NCBI GenBank assembly: GCA_025362495.1
Contig: JANYGI010000047.1
Coordinates: forward strand, 62,001 to 126,000
Source of the DNA: Byssovorax sp.
GTDB taxonomy: Bacteria; Myxococcota_A; Polyangia; Polyangiales; Polyangiaceae
Direction of reading: 5' to 3'
Length of the DNA stretch: 64,000 nt
This document shows positions 1 through 8,584 of the stretch, one piece after another. Under the pieces are notes generated by a model. It ran no database searches, was not told the DNA's origin, and was given only the letters and a program-made list of their open reading frames with translations. Position 1 is the stretch's first letter; each line of letters starts with the position of its first letter. A program made the translations under genes and the position numbers.

Positions 1-864
1 CCCCAGTCCGACGGGCGCATGCGCGCGATGATCGTCGACTTCGGCGTCGGTCGCACCTTCTCCACCGAGGAGGCCTCTGCGCGCGACGAAGAGATAACGG
101 GCATCACCCACGCAGGCATGGCGGTGGGCACCATCGCGTACATGGCCCCGGAGCAGCTCCTCGACTCGCGCGGCGCGACCGGCGCCGCCGACATCTACGC
201 GCTCGGCGCCATCCTCTATCGCGCGGCGAGCGGAGAGCAGGTATTCGGCCCGCTCGACGATCTCGACTACGCCAAGAAGAAGCTGTTCGCGCCGCCGACG
301 GCGCTCGATCTCTCGCGCTTCGATCGCGCCGCCCGCGGCCTGCAATCGGTCGTCGCGCGCGCTCTGGCGAAGAACCCGACTGGCAGGTACGCGACCGCCG
401 AGGCCATGCGGCAAGAGCTGCTCGCGCTCCGCGACGTGGCCCGGAGCCTGGCGATGGATCTCGACGCGCCGACCGACATGGCCCCTCTCTCGGCGCTGCT
501 GCCCGACGACGCGCGCCGCGCCTCGCGCCCCGGCAGCGGCCTGAACGACGAGCCCACCCTCGTCGACGCCGACGAGGAAGCGACGCTGTCCGATCTCCCC
601 GCCACGAGCCCGATCATCATGGAAGAGCCAACCACGCTGAACACCGCTGTCTCCCTCGTGGCGAGCCCGGTCGCGTCAACATCGTCAACACCGGCTACCG
701 AGCCACGCTCACCGCCATTCCCCGCTGCCCCGGAGACGACTCGAACGCTCGCTCCAGCGCCCACGCGTCAGCGGCAGCTCACGCTCGCCCTGGCGATCCT
801 CGGCGGCGCGATCGTGGGTTTTCTCGTCCACTGGGCCCTCGCCGCGGCGCTCTCGCCCCCTTGA
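1..864 (+). CDS. Serine/threonine protein kinase, C-terminal part (5' end outside window)
   Basis: The reading frame is open from the first base, so the gene starts upstream. What is visible begins just before the kinase DFG motif (VDFGVGR), continues through the activation segment to the APE motif (MAPEQL) and the helix-F motif (DIYALGAILY), and ends the catalytic C-lobe at about residue 145. A linker rich in Pro, Ala, Ser and Thr follows, and then one hydrophobic segment at the extreme C terminus (about residues 258-282), predicted to be a membrane anchor. This is the usual bacterial PknB-like layout with an internal kinase domain, but no sensor domain follows the membrane segment. DFG and APE are intact, so the enzyme may be active; the VAIK and HRD motifs lie outside the window. 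Substrates are unknown. It converges on the next gene. Confidence 0.9.
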   Translation, partial: PQSDGRMRAMIVDFGVGRTFSTEEASARDEEITGITHAGMAVGTIAYMAPEQLLDSRGATGAADIYALGAILYRAASGEQVFGPLDDLDYAKKKLFAPPTALDLSRFDRAARGLQSVVARALAKNPTGRYATAEAMRQELLALRDVARSLAMDLDAPTDMAPLSALLPDDARRASRPGSGLNDEPTLVDADEEATLSDLPATSPIIMEEPTTLNTAVSLVASPVASTSSTPATEPRSPPFPAAPETTRTLAPAPTRQRQLTLALAILGGAIVGFLVHWALAAALSPP

Positions 865-892
865 GTTGAGCGCCGCCGCGAGGCTCTCCCGC

Positions 893-1705
893 TCAGGCGA
901 TGCCGATGGAGTTCAGGTAGCCCGAAGCCAGCCCGTCCACGTCGTTCTGCGAAGGGTGGAAGTCGCGCCGGATGTACTCCTTGATCCCGCGCGCAAAGAT
1001 TCGCTCGGCGATGGTCCCGCGCGTGTCGACCTTGCGGAACGCGCCGAACGAGCCGCGCTCGCCTCTCTTCCAATCCTGCTGGAGGAGCATGCCAGTCGCG
1101 GCGATCCAGAAGCCACCCAGCATGAGCGTCGCCATCGCCAGCCCCGCCATGCGCAGCGGGTAGCTCGGCGCCACCGCCTTCAGCACGTCGAACGCCACCG
1201 CGCGGTGCTCGATCTCCTCCGCAGCATGCCAGAGCAGGAGGCCTTTCATCGTCGGGTGGGCCAGCTCGAGGAGCCCTTCCCGGAAGACGTTCTCGGCCAT
1301 GATGGCCGTGAAATGCTCGAGCGCGACCGTGACCGCCAGGCGCAGCTCCGGCGTCGACGCCGGCTCGATCATCCCGAAAGCGATGCGCTCGTAGGTGGCG
1401 AGGAAGCCCGCGATGTCATAGCCCTGCGCCTCCATCACCTCGAAGAAGCGCTCGTGAGCCTGGGCGTGCCGGCCCTCTTGCCCGAAGAAGCCTTTGACTT
1501 GCTCGCGCAGGTGCGGGTCTTCGATCTGATCGAGGTAATGGCGGACGCTGCGGACGAAGAACCGTTCGCCCGCGGGAAACAGCAGGTTCGCTCCGTTGAC
1601 GATGTGGGACGGGACGGCGAGATCCCCGAACCAGCGGCGCGGGATGCCTTCGTCGAACGACACCGGAGCGCTGCGCGGACGGGGGACGGATTGCGTTGCC
1701 AGCAT
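893..1705 (-). CDS. Metal-dependent hydrolase family protein (PF10118-like)
   Basis: This is a 270-residue soluble protein. The spacing of conserved His and Glu residues (GRHAQAHERFFE near residue 90, ALEHFTAI and HAAEEIEHR further on) is typical of the family annotated as predicted metal-dependent hydrolases, whose fold resembles di-iron ferritin-like proteins. The reaction is not known. The gene is divergent from a TetR regulator, and an inverted-repeat operator sits only 4 bases upstream of its ATG, so repression by that regulator is very likely. TetR plus PF10118 pairs are common in actinobacteria and myxobacteria and usually concern lipids or small hydrophobic compounds. That role is inference. 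Confidence 0.8.
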   Translation of the reverse strand: MLATQSVPRPRSAPVSFDEGIPRRWFGDLAVPSHIVNGANLLFPAGERFFVRSVRHYLDQIEDPHLREQVKGFFGQEGRHAQAHERFFEVMEAQGYDIAGFLATYERIAFGMIEPASTPELRLAVTVALEHFTAIMAENVFREGLLELAHPTMKGLLLWHAAEEIEHRAVAFDVLKAVAPSYPLRMAGLAMATLMLGGFWIAATGMLLQQDWKRGERGSFGAFRKVDTRGTIAERIFARGIKEYIRRDFHPSQNDVDGLASGYLNSIGIA

Positions 1706-1709
1706 CTTA

Positions 1710-1724
1710 TTGACTCCTGTTCAA
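1710..1724. promoter_or_regulatory. Probable TetR operator, hydrolase-proximal
   Basis: TTGACTCCTGTTCAA is an inverted repeat of the form TTGA-N7-TCAA lying immediately upstream of the hydrolase start codon. Its reverse complement matches the second site at 1751-1765 with only two mismatches. Two copies between a TetR gene and its divergent neighbour are what an autoregulated TetR operator looks like. Confidence 0.65.
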
Positions 1725-1750
1725 CAGCCGGATCCCACATCTAGCAAGTG

Positions 1751-1765
1751 TTGAACGGAAGTCAA
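1751..1765. promoter_or_regulatory. Probable TetR operator, regulator-proximal
   Basis: TTGAACGGAAGTCAA, extended to TGTTGA...TCAACA on both sides, is the second and more symmetric copy of the operator. It lies 20 bases before the TetR start codon. It probably controls both divergent genes. Confidence 0.65.
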
Positions 1766-1785
1766 CAGCCGGCTAAGGTGGCGTG

Positions 1786-2406
1786 ATGGCCCTCGCAAAA
1801 CGTCGTCTGACGAAGCCCCCGCGGGCCCGGCTCGACGTGGACGAGCGCCGCGCTCAGCTCCTCGCGCTCGGCCTCGAGCTCTTCAGCCAGCGGGCCTACG
1901 ACGCCATCTCGATCGATGAGATCGCCCTCGCCGCCGGCATCTCGAAGGGGCTGCTCTATCACTACTTCCCCACCAAGCGAGACTTCTACGCGGCGGCGAT
2001 CCGCGAGGCCTCGCGGCAGCTCCTCGACTGCACGCGCCCCGACGCCGGCGCCCCGCCGATGGAGCGCGTGCATCCCGTGATCGACGCCTATCTGGCCTAC
2101 GTCGAGCGGCGCGGACCGGCGTATTCGGCGCTGATGCGCGGCGGGATCGGCTCGGATCCCGCGGTGGCCGCGATCGTCCAGGAGACGCGCGATGCCTTCC
2201 TCGATCGCCTGATGCAGAACGTCCCCGCGCCCGCCGCTGGCCCCGAGCTGCGGGTGACGCTGCGAGGATGGATTGGCTTCGTCGAGGCCGCGAGCCTCGA
2301 CTGGGTCGAGCGGCACGAGATGAAGCGCGAGGCGCTGCGCGATCTCTGCGCCGAGGTGCTCGTGCAAGCCATCAGCGTCGCGACGCGCCGGGCCGCGGCG
2401 CGCTGA
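1786..2406 (+). CDS. TetR/AcrR family transcriptional regulator
   Basis: The product has 206 residues. The N-terminal helix-turn-helix is clear: an ARLDVDERRAQLL entry helix, then the AGISKGLLYHYFPTKRDFY recognition region (about residues 45-65). The C-terminal part is a helical ligand-binding and dimerisation domain. A GTG three bases upstream of the ATG is an alternative start; the ATG has a purine-rich stretch (AAGGTGG) before it and is preferred. Because it is divergent from the PF10118-type hydrolase and two operators lie between them, it is probably a local repressor of that gene and of itself. The ligand is unknown. Confidence 0.9.
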   Translation: MALAKRRLTKPPRARLDVDERRAQLLALGLELFSQRAYDAISIDEIALAAGISKGLLYHYFPTKRDFYAAAIREASRQLLDCTRPDAGAPPMERVHPVIDAYLAYVERRGPAYSALMRGGIGSDPAVAAIVQETRDAFLDRLMQNVPAPAAGPELRVTLRGWIGFVEAASLDWVERHEMKREALRDLCAEVLVQAISVATRRAAAR

Positions 2407-2428
2407 GAGGCACTCTCCGCTCAGCGCG
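2399..2428. terminator. Bidirectional hairpin between convergent TetR and mobA
   Basis: CGCGCTGAG (2399-2407) pairs with CTCAGCGCG (2420-2428) around a 12-base loop. The hairpin overlaps both stop codons of the convergent genes. There is no clear T-run, so termination strength is uncertain. Confidence 0.45.
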
Positions 2429-3059
2429 GTAGGCGCGCGAGCGCGGCGGCGTACTCTTCAGGCGTGTTGACGTTCTCGAGCGAGAGGAGCTCGGGATCGG
2501 CGGCGCGGAGCTCGGCGCCTTCGAGGAGCAGCGCCTCGTCGGCGAACACCGTGCGCATGCGCTCGAAGAGGTAGAACGGGCGCAGGCGATCCGCGGCGAG
2601 GAGAGCCTCGATCTCGGCGCGCGCCTCGACCCCGTAAATGGCTGAGAGCGGGTGGTAATGGCCCTTCGCCCTGGGAACCGCGATATCGAAGCTGTCTCCG
2701 CGCAGCGCGTGGAGGCGGCGGACCAGCGCAGAATGGATGAAGGGGACGTCGGTCGAGGAGGCGAAGGCCATCGTCGCGCGCCCGGCGAGCCCGTCGAACC
2801 CCGCGGCGAGGCCCTGTAGCGGACCGCGCCCGCTCACCGGATCTCGCACGACGAGCACGTCGGCGGACAGAGAGGGTATCTCCTGCCCGGGCGCGGCGAC
2901 GACGACGATGGGATCCGCGGCCGCGGCGAGGCGCCGGACCACGCGCACGAGCAGCGGTTCGCCCTCGAAATCGAGCCAGGCCTTGGGCGAGCCCATGCGC
3001 GAGCTCTGGCCACCGCAGAGGACGATGGCGCCGAGCCCCGGGATCGCGGTCGCGCTCAC
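2421..3059 (-). CDS. mobA: Molybdenum cofactor guanylyltransferase MobA
   Basis: MobA attaches GMP from GTP to molybdopterin-Mo to make the guanine dinucleotide form of the cofactor in the cytoplasm. The 212-residue product has the N-terminal nucleotide-binding signature LCGGQSSRMGSPKAWL (the LxGGxSxRMGxxK motif), the TDVPF motif that coordinates Mg, and the C-terminal NVNTPEEY motif (N-x-NTPEE). The GTG start overlaps the TGA of the upstream moeA-type gene in a GTGA arrangement, so it is the last gene of a translationally coupled operon. Longer in-frame extensions upstream are out-of-frame readings of moeA and are not part of this protein. Confidence 0.92.
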   Translation of the reverse strand: MSATAIPGLGAIVLCGGQSSRMGSPKAWLDFEGEPLLVRVVRRLAAAADPIVVVAAPGQEIPSLSADVLVVRDPVSGRGPLQGLAAGFDGLAGRATMAFASSTDVPFIHSALVRRLHALRGDSFDIAVPRAKGHYHPLSAIYGVEARAEIEALLAADRLRPFYLFERMRTVFADEALLLEGAELRAADPELLSLENVNTPEEYAAALARLPR

Positions 3060-4975
3060 GGGAGGAGGCCTCTCTCGAGCAGGGCCGCGCGGGTGCCCGG
3101 GTGATCGAGCTCCTCGAAGAAGGCCTGTACCGCGGGCCTGTTCCGGCGCGCCTCGGGGACGAAGAAGTCGTAGCGCTCCTCGGCGAGGGGGAGAAAGCCG
3201 AGGCCGCGATCCTTGGCCACAATGTCGATGGCGACGCCGAAGTCGGCCCGGCCCTGCGCCACGGCCGCGGCGATGGCGTGATGCGAGGAAGCCTCGACTC
3301 CGTACCCGGCCGGACGGGCGTCGCCGAGGAGCCGATCGTAGAGCGCGCGGGTGCCGCTGCCGCGGTTGCGATTGACCATGACGATGTCGGCCAGGAGCAC
3401 CGCTCCGCGCACGGCGTCCTCGGCGCGGAGGCCCTCGAAGCGCGCGTCGCCGCGGCGAAAGACGACGCCCTGGAGGCGCCCGTAGCCGCGCACGAGCGCG
3501 ATCCCCGGGGTCACGAAAGGAGCGTTGTACTCGCCCGACACCGGATCGAAGAGGTGCGCACCGGCGAGATCGCACTCGCCCCTTCGAACGGCGTTGAGGC
3601 CGCCCTCGCTGCCGACGGCGATGAGCTTGGCGGTGACGCCGCGGCCCCGCAATCGCCCCACGATCACGTCGAGGCCGACGCAGTGGCTGCCGATGATCAC
3701 CAGATCGGCCTTGCGGGCGCGCTCGCCCGCGAGGGGCAGTATCGCCACCTGCTCGCCCGCGTCGAGAATCTCGAGGTGCTTGGGGACGACGAAATAGCCA
3801 TCCGCCTGGCTCCACGTCGTCACCGAGCCGGAGCCCTTGCCGATCGGATAGGCCACGAGCGCGCCGGACTCGTCGTCCGTCAACCGGACGAGCACATACT
3901 CGGTGCGGCCGATCTCCGAGGTGACACGGAAGGGCAACCGCGCTGCAATTTGCGGCACTTCGTGCTCGTCTCGCCCCGCGAGGGCGCGGATCACCGGGGC
4001 CACGAACTCGTGGAAGGTGAATATCGCCGAGGTGGGGAATCCGGGGAGTATGACCACCGGCTCGCGCCCCGAGACGGCGAGACAGAGCGGTTTGCCCGGC
4101 TTGAGCGCCACCCCGTGAACGAGGATGCCTGGCGGCGACAGCACCTCTTCGAGCGCGCGGACGTTGAGATCGCCGGGGCCTTTCGATGTGCCGCCCGAGA
4201 GCAGGACGACGGCGGTCCCGGCCAGCGCCCGCCCGAGCACGGCCCGGAGCGCGGCGGGATCGTCGGGCGTTATCCCCATGGCCACCGGCTCGCCGCCGCA
4301 CTCGCGCACCGCGTCAGCCAGGATGCGTAGATTGGAGTCGTAGATCTTGCCGGGCGTCATCGCCTCTCCCGGGGCGATGATCTCGTCGCCGGTCGAGAGG
4401 ATGGCCACCTTGGGGCGGAGGAACACGCGCACGGTCGCGAGGCCCATCGCCGCGAGAATGCCAGTCTCGCGGGAGGTGAGCACGTCGCGCGCGCGGAGGA
4501 CGATCTCTCCCTGGGCCACGTCGGTCCCGGCGTAGGTGACGGCGCGCCCCGGCGTGACGGCCTTCTCGACGATCACGTCGGCGCCGTCGAGGCGGGTGTT
4601 CTCGACCATGACGACGGCGTCGGCGCCGCGCGGGACGACGCCGCCCGTGGGGATTGCCATCGTCGTGCCCGGCGTCACCACACCTTCCGGGACGCCGCCC
4701 ATGCGCACGCTCTCGGACAGGCGACGGAGCCGTTTCGGGGCATGCTCACCTGCCCCGAATGTGTCGGCCGCCTGCACGGCATAGCCATCGACGTTGGAGC
4801 GGTCGAAGCCGGGCACGTCGACCGGGCTCGCCACGTCGACGGCGAGGACGCGTCCGAGCGCGCGATCGAGGGGAATCGTCTCGATGCCTGTGGGCGTGAG
4901 CTCGCCCAGCGCCTCGCGGAAGCGCCGCTCGGCCTCGTCGCGCGAGACGACGTCGAGGAACTGCTCCTGCTTCAT
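3056..4975 (-). CDS. MoeA-type molybdopterin molybdenumtransferase fused to a periplasmic-binding-like domain
   Basis: The product has 639 residues. Residues 1-410 are a complete MoeA, which inserts molybdate into adenylylated molybdopterin (FDRSNVDGYAV, the TGDEI motif of the MPT-binding fold, and the SGGTSKGPGD loop). Residues from about 425 to the end form a domain of the periplasmic-binding or LysR-effector type (IIGSHCVGLDVIVGRL, then NRNRGSGTRALYD), known from archaeal and bacterial MoeA fusions, where it is thought to sense an oxyanion or related ligand. No signal peptide is present, so it acts in the cytoplasm. The ATG overlaps the TGA of the upstream moeA (ATGA) and its stop overlaps the mobA start. 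Having two moeA copies in one operon suggests specialised roles, perhaps molybdate versus tungstate; that is inference. Confidence 0.9.
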   Translation of the reverse strand: MKQEQFLDVVSRDEAERRFREALGELTPTGIETIPLDRALGRVLAVDVASPVDVPGFDRSNVDGYAVQAADTFGAGEHAPKRLRRLSESVRMGGVPEGVVTPGTTMAIPTGGVVPRGADAVVMVENTRLDGADVIVEKAVTPGRAVTYAGTDVAQGEIVLRARDVLTSRETGILAAMGLATVRVFLRPKVAILSTGDEIIAPGEAMTPGKIYDSNLRILADAVRECGGEPVAMGITPDDPAALRAVLGRALAGTAVVLLSGGTSKGPGDLNVRALEEVLSPPGILVHGVALKPGKPLCLAVSGREPVVILPGFPTSAIFTFHEFVAPVIRALAGRDEHEVPQIAARLPFRVTSEIGRTEYVLVRLTDDESGALVAYPIGKGSGSVTTWSQADGYFVVPKHLEILDAGEQVAILPLAGERARKADLVIIGSHCVGLDVIVGRLRGRGVTAKLIAVGSEGGLNAVRRGECDLAGAHLFDPVSGEYNAPFVTPGIALVRGYGRLQGVVFRRGDARFEGLRAEDAVRGAVLLADIVMVNRNRGSGTRALYDRLLGDARPAGYGVEASSHHAIAAAVAQGRADFGVAIDIVAKDRGLGFLPLAEERYDFFVPEARRNRPAVQAFFEELDHPGTRAALLERGLLP

Positions 4976-6231
4976 TGCGAGCCCGCTCCGTCGTAGAGCA
5001 GCACCTCGACCCAGGCCCCCTCGCCGTGGCCCTCTTCGTCTTCACCGACGATGACCACGCCGTCGGCTCGCGTCGTGGACGAGAGGATCGAGGCGCCGCT
5101 GGTCATGATCGGGATCACCCGATCTCCTTCCACGGCGACGCGCACGTAGTCGGTGCGTCCGAGGGCGGAGACGATCTTGCTCGCGACCTCGCAGCGGCGC
5201 CGGGCGTGCGGCCATCGCCGCGGGAGGCCGCCGAGCGCTCGAATCGTCGGGCCGGCGAAGAACTCGTACGCACAGAGACAGGAGACCGGGTTACCGGGCA
5301 ACAGGAACGCTGGACGGCGACGATCGTCCCCGAGGAAGCCAAAGCCCGCGGGGCTCGAAGGGCGCATGGCGACGCCGTGGACGACGAGCTCGCCCACCTC
5401 GGCGAGCACGAGCGGCGCGTGATCTTCGGAGCCCACCGACGAACCTCCGGAGATCAAGAGCACGTCTTCCCGGGCGCCGACGATGGCGTCGCGCACCGCT
5501 TCGCGGCGATCGGCGACGTACTCGACGAGCAGCTCCCCTGCCCCGTCGCGACGGGCGAGCGCGGCGAGCATCGGGCCATTGGCGTCGGCGATCGAGGCCC
5601 CGCTGGGCGTGCTCCCGGGTGGTAGTATCTCGTCGCCGGTCAGCAGGATCCGCACCGAGGGGCGTTTGACGACAACCATTGACGCGACGCCGACCGCCGA
5701 GAGTACGCCCACGTCCTGCGGGCGGAGGCGGCGGCCACGCGAGACGATCACAGCGCCGGCGCGCACGTCCTCGCCCACCGCGCCAACGTGCTTGCCCGGC
5801 GGCACCGGCTCGGTGACATGGAGGATGGGTGTCCCATCGCGACTGACCTCCTCGGCGTGCTCGGCCATGAGCACCGCGTCGGCGCCGGCGGGGATCGGAG
5901 CGCCGGTGGTGATGCGGATCGCCTCGTTTTTGCGGATGGATCCCTCGAATGGCCGCCCGGGCAGCGCGCCTCCGACGATCGGGAGCGCGACCGGCGCGTG
6001 GGGGCTGGAGCCGAACGTGGCCTCGCCGGCGAGGGCGTATCCATCCATCGCGGCGCGCGCGAAATGAGGGACGCTGATCGGCGCCGTCACGTCGTCCGCG
6101 GCGACGCGCCCGGCCGCTTCGAGAATGGGAGTCGCCTCGGAGCCGAGAAGACCAGTGCGTGGCTCGAGAATGGCGAGGGCCATCGCGACGCTCACCCGCT
6201 CTCGAAACCCCCGCATGCGGACGTCACGCAC
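4972..6231 (-). CDS. moeA: Molybdopterin molybdenumtransferase MoeA
   Basis: A 419-residue MoeA without the extra binding domain. Recognisable are the AAMDGYALAG motif of the N-terminal domain, ILLTGDEILPPG and the ISGGSSVGSEDH loop of the MPT-binding (MoCF) domain, and the PGNPVSCLCAYEFF segment leading into the C-terminal beta domain. The GTG at 6231 is preferred over the ATG at 6216 because a GGAGGA Shine-Dalgarno sequence lies inside the end of the upstream gene at a spacing of about 10 bases; from the ATG it would be 25. Only 3 bases separate it from the upstream dehydrogenase subunit. This MoeA and its binding-domain paralogue downstream are presumably made together with the redox subunit. 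Confidence 0.9.
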   Translation of the reverse strand: MRDVRMRGFRERVSVAMALAILEPRTGLLGSEATPILEAAGRVAADDVTAPISVPHFARAAMDGYALAGEATFGSSPHAPVALPIVGGALPGRPFEGSIRKNEAIRITTGAPIPAGADAVLMAEHAEEVSRDGTPILHVTEPVPPGKHVGAVGEDVRAGAVIVSRGRRLRPQDVGVLSAVGVASMVVVKRPSVRILLTGDEILPPGSTPSGASIADANGPMLAALARRDGAGELLVEYVADRREAVRDAIVGAREDVLLISGGSSVGSEDHAPLVLAEVGELVVHGVAMRPSSPAGFGFLGDDRRRPAFLLPGNPVSCLCAYEFFAGPTIRALGGLPRRWPHARRRCEVASKIVSALGRTDYVRVAVEGDRVIPIMTSGASILSSTTRADGVVIVGEDEEGHGEGAWVEVLLYDGAGSQ

Positions 6232-6234
6232 GGC

Positions 6235-7866
6235 TCAGTCCTCCGTGAAGCGGGCGCGGACCTCGGGCTCGAAGGCTCGCATCACCGAGAGAAAAGGCCC
6301 GAGCGCCACGTGGCCAAGGCCGCAAATCGAGGTCTCCGTCAGCGTCTCGGCGAGCTGAGGCAACAACGCCAGGTGACGCTTCGAGCCGTGTCCGCGGGCC
6401 GCCTCGTCGAGGATGACGACGGCCTTCTCGGTCCCGACGCGGCACGGGACGCACTTTCCACACGACTCGTTGCGGAAGAACGAGACCACGTTGGCGGCGA
6501 GATCGACGATGTCGGCCCCCTCGGCGATGACGAGCACCGCGCCGGAGCCGAGCATGGAGCCGCGATCGGCGAGGGCCTTGAAATCGAGCGGGGCGGAGAC
6601 GGCGTCGGCGCGGAGAAAATTCGACGAGGCGCCGCCGGGCGCGATCGCCAGGATGCTTTTGCCGCCGCGGACCCCGCCGGCGAGCGCGATCAGCTCGCCA
6701 ATCGTGGTGCCCATCGGCACCTGATGAACCGACGGGCGCTCGACGTCGCCCGAGATGGAGATGAACTTGAGGCCCTGGCACCCGCGCACGCCGAGCGCCT
6801 TCCAGGGCTCGGCACCGCGATCGAGGATGGTCGGGACGAGCGAGAGAGTCTCGACGTTGTTGATCAGCGTGGGGCAGCCGAAGAGGCCCTTTTGCCCGGG
6901 GAAGGGCGGCTTGTTGCGCGGCTCGCCCCGACGGTCTTCGAGGCACTCGAGCAGCGCTGTCTCCTCGCCGAGGATGTATCCCCCCGGCGAGACGAAGATC
7001 TCGATGTCGAAGGCGCGCCCGCTGCCGAGGACGTCTGGCCCGACCACCCCGCGGCGCCGCGCCTCGTCGAGCGCGCGCGAGAGCGACTCTCGCTCGGCCG
7101 CGTACTCGTGACGGATGAAGACGATGCCTCTCTCGGCCCCGACCGTCAGCCCCGCGAGGATCATCCCTTCGAGGACGAGGTGGGGAAGATCGTCGAGGAT
7201 CACCCGGTCTTTGAAGGTGCCGGGCTCGCTCTCGTCGGCGTTGCACACCACGTACTTGGTCGGACCAGGCTCCTTGCGGACGAGCTTCCATTTCAGGCCC
7301 GTGGGAAACCCGGCGCCGCCCATTCCACGCAGCCCGCTCGCTTCGAGGGTGGTGACGACGGCGTCGGCGTCGAGCCCCCCTGCGAGGAGGCGAGCGAGCA
7401 CGCCGTAGTGGTGCACGGGCTGGGCATAAGGATCCGAGGGCCACTGACGCGCAGCGCGCGGCCGCTCGGGCGCGGCGTCGGGCGCGGGTGGATCCTTCGC
7501 GAGCGCGAGGAGATCGGCGCGGCGAGCGGCGGAGATCGGGCGCTCGTTCACCGCGGCGGCCGGCGCCATGTCGCAGCGACCGAGGCAGCTCACCTCGTGA
7601 ACCTCGACACCGGCGATCGTCTCGAGCTCGGCGCGCGCCTCACCGCACCAGCCGGCGCCTCCGGCGAGGCGGCAGGCCACGTCGCGGCAGAGCGCCACCG
7701 AGGCGCGCGGCGGCGGGGTCCGGCGGAAATGAGGATAGAACGAGACCACCCCCTCCAGACGATAGAGGGGGATACCGAGTCGTTCGGCGAGCGCGCCGAG
7801 ATCGGCGCCGGTGAGGTGCCCCTTCTCGTGGAGGAGCTGGTTCAGTGCTGGGATGATCGCGGCCAT
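6235..7866 (-). CDS. NuoE-NuoF-type NAD-linked formate dehydrogenase/hydrogenase diaphorase subunit
   Basis: A 543-residue fusion. The first ~150 residues are a NuoE-like thioredoxin-fold [2Fe-2S] domain (CRDVACR... VSCLGRCDMAP ligand pattern). The rest is NuoF-like: FMN/NADH site GMGGAGFPTGLKW, SLBB region, and the C-terminal [4Fe-4S] motif ESCGKCVPCRVGTEKA. Such fusions are the beta subunit of soluble NAD-dependent formate dehydrogenases and of NAD-reducing hydrogenases. Being the first gene of an operon with two moeA genes and mobA favours a molybdenum formate dehydrogenase, but no catalytic alpha subunit is adjacent, since the next gene is dps. The ATG at 7866 has AGAGGGG upstream; a longer in-frame start at 7947 has no domain support. 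Confidence 0.85.
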   Translation of the reverse strand: MAAIIPALNQLLHEKGHLTGADLGALAERLGIPLYRLEGVVSFYPHFRRTPPPRASVALCRDVACRLAGGAGWCGEARAELETIAGVEVHEVSCLGRCDMAPAAAVNERPISAARRADLLALAKDPPAPDAAPERPRAARQWPSDPYAQPVHHYGVLARLLAGGLDADAVVTTLEASGLRGMGGAGFPTGLKWKLVRKEPGPTKYVVCNADESEPGTFKDRVILDDLPHLVLEGMILAGLTVGAERGIVFIRHEYAAERESLSRALDEARRRGVVGPDVLGSGRAFDIEIFVSPGGYILGEETALLECLEDRRGEPRNKPPFPGQKGLFGCPTLINNVETLSLVPTILDRGAEPWKALGVRGCQGLKFISISGDVERPSVHQVPMGTTIGELIALAGGVRGGKSILAIAPGGASSNFLRADAVSAPLDFKALADRGSMLGSGAVLVIAEGADIVDLAANVVSFFRNESCGKCVPCRVGTEKAVVILDEAARGHGSKRHLALLPQLAETLTETSICGLGHVALGPFLSVMRAFEPEVRARFTED

Positions 7867-8011
7867 GGCCCCTCTGTCAGCGGGCCCGCAGCTTAGCGCG
7901 AACCGGACGTGAACGGGGCGTTTCCTGGCAGGCAGGCTCGAAAGCAAAATCCTCTTCTCCGCGCGGACGCGGCGAAGGGGGCTCGGCTCGGATGAGCGAT
8001 GACGGAAGCGG

Positions 8012-8494
8012 CTAGCGCTGCCCCTCGAGGTGCGCGAGCAGGAAGCAGCAGTCGCGCTCCATGTCGCGGATGACCATGTTGAACATGTCCATCGAGTCCT
8101 GATCGTTGAGCTTGATGCAGGTCTCGCGCGACGTCTTCAGGCCGACGAGGCACTTGTCGAAGCGCTCGGCGAGCAGGCGAACGTGCTCGAGATCGCGAAT
8201 GGTGTCTTGCGGGTACTCGGGGAGGACCGAGTGCTTGGCGACGTGGCGCGACGTGCCGCGGGCGACGCCGCCGAGCGTCACGCAGCGCTCGGCCATGCAG
8301 TCGACGGTGCGGCAGAGCTGCTGAGAGAACGTCTCGAACAGCGGATGAAGGGCCGAGAACTGCGGACCCTTGATGTTCCAGTGAGCGACCTTGACCTGGC
8401 TGAACAGATCGAAGCAGTCGCACACACGAGCGTTGAGCTCGTCGCAGAGGGTGACACGGGATTGCTCGGAAAGGTGGCTGGGAGAACGAAACAT
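8012..8494 (-). CDS. dps: Dps family DNA-binding ferritin-like protein
   Basis: A 160-residue four-helix protein of normal Dps length. The ferroxidase and fold motifs are present: the AHWNIKGPQF motif near residue 37, the DCMAERCVTLGG segment (D/E iron ligands) near residue 65, and the C-terminal DMFNMVIRDMERDCCFLLAHL helix. Dps dodecamers oxidise and store iron with peroxide and protect DNA in starvation and oxidative stress. An unusually high number of Cys residues (nine or so) is scattered over the helices. A strong GGAGG Shine-Dalgarno lies 8 bases before the ATG. It is transcribed alone; regulation is not evident from the sequence. Confidence 0.9.
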   Translation of the reverse strand: MFRSPSHLSEQSRVTLCDELNARVCDCFDLFSQVKVAHWNIKGPQFSALHPLFETFSQQLCRTVDCMAERCVTLGGVARGTSRHVAKHSVLPEYPQDTIRDLEHVRLLAERFDKCLVGLKTSRETCIKLNDQDSMDMFNMVIRDMERDCCFLLAHLEGQR

Positions 8495-8584
8495 TGGACT
8501 ACCTCCTGGGACGAGCGAAATAGCGCGCCTAATTCGGTTCTTCCAGGCTCGTTCGTGTCAGTATTTTCGGAAGTCGACGTGGGT

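Noticed and set aside
2421-4301. 626-codon reading ending in MobA
   Set aside because: Only the last 212 codons resemble MobA; the rest is a shifted reading of the MoeA gene.
5788-7896. 700-codon plus-strand open frame antisense to the diaphorase and moeA genes
   Set aside because: It encodes no recognisable domain, while the minus strand shows continuous NuoE-NuoF and MoeA motifs. Long antisense frames are expected at this GC content.
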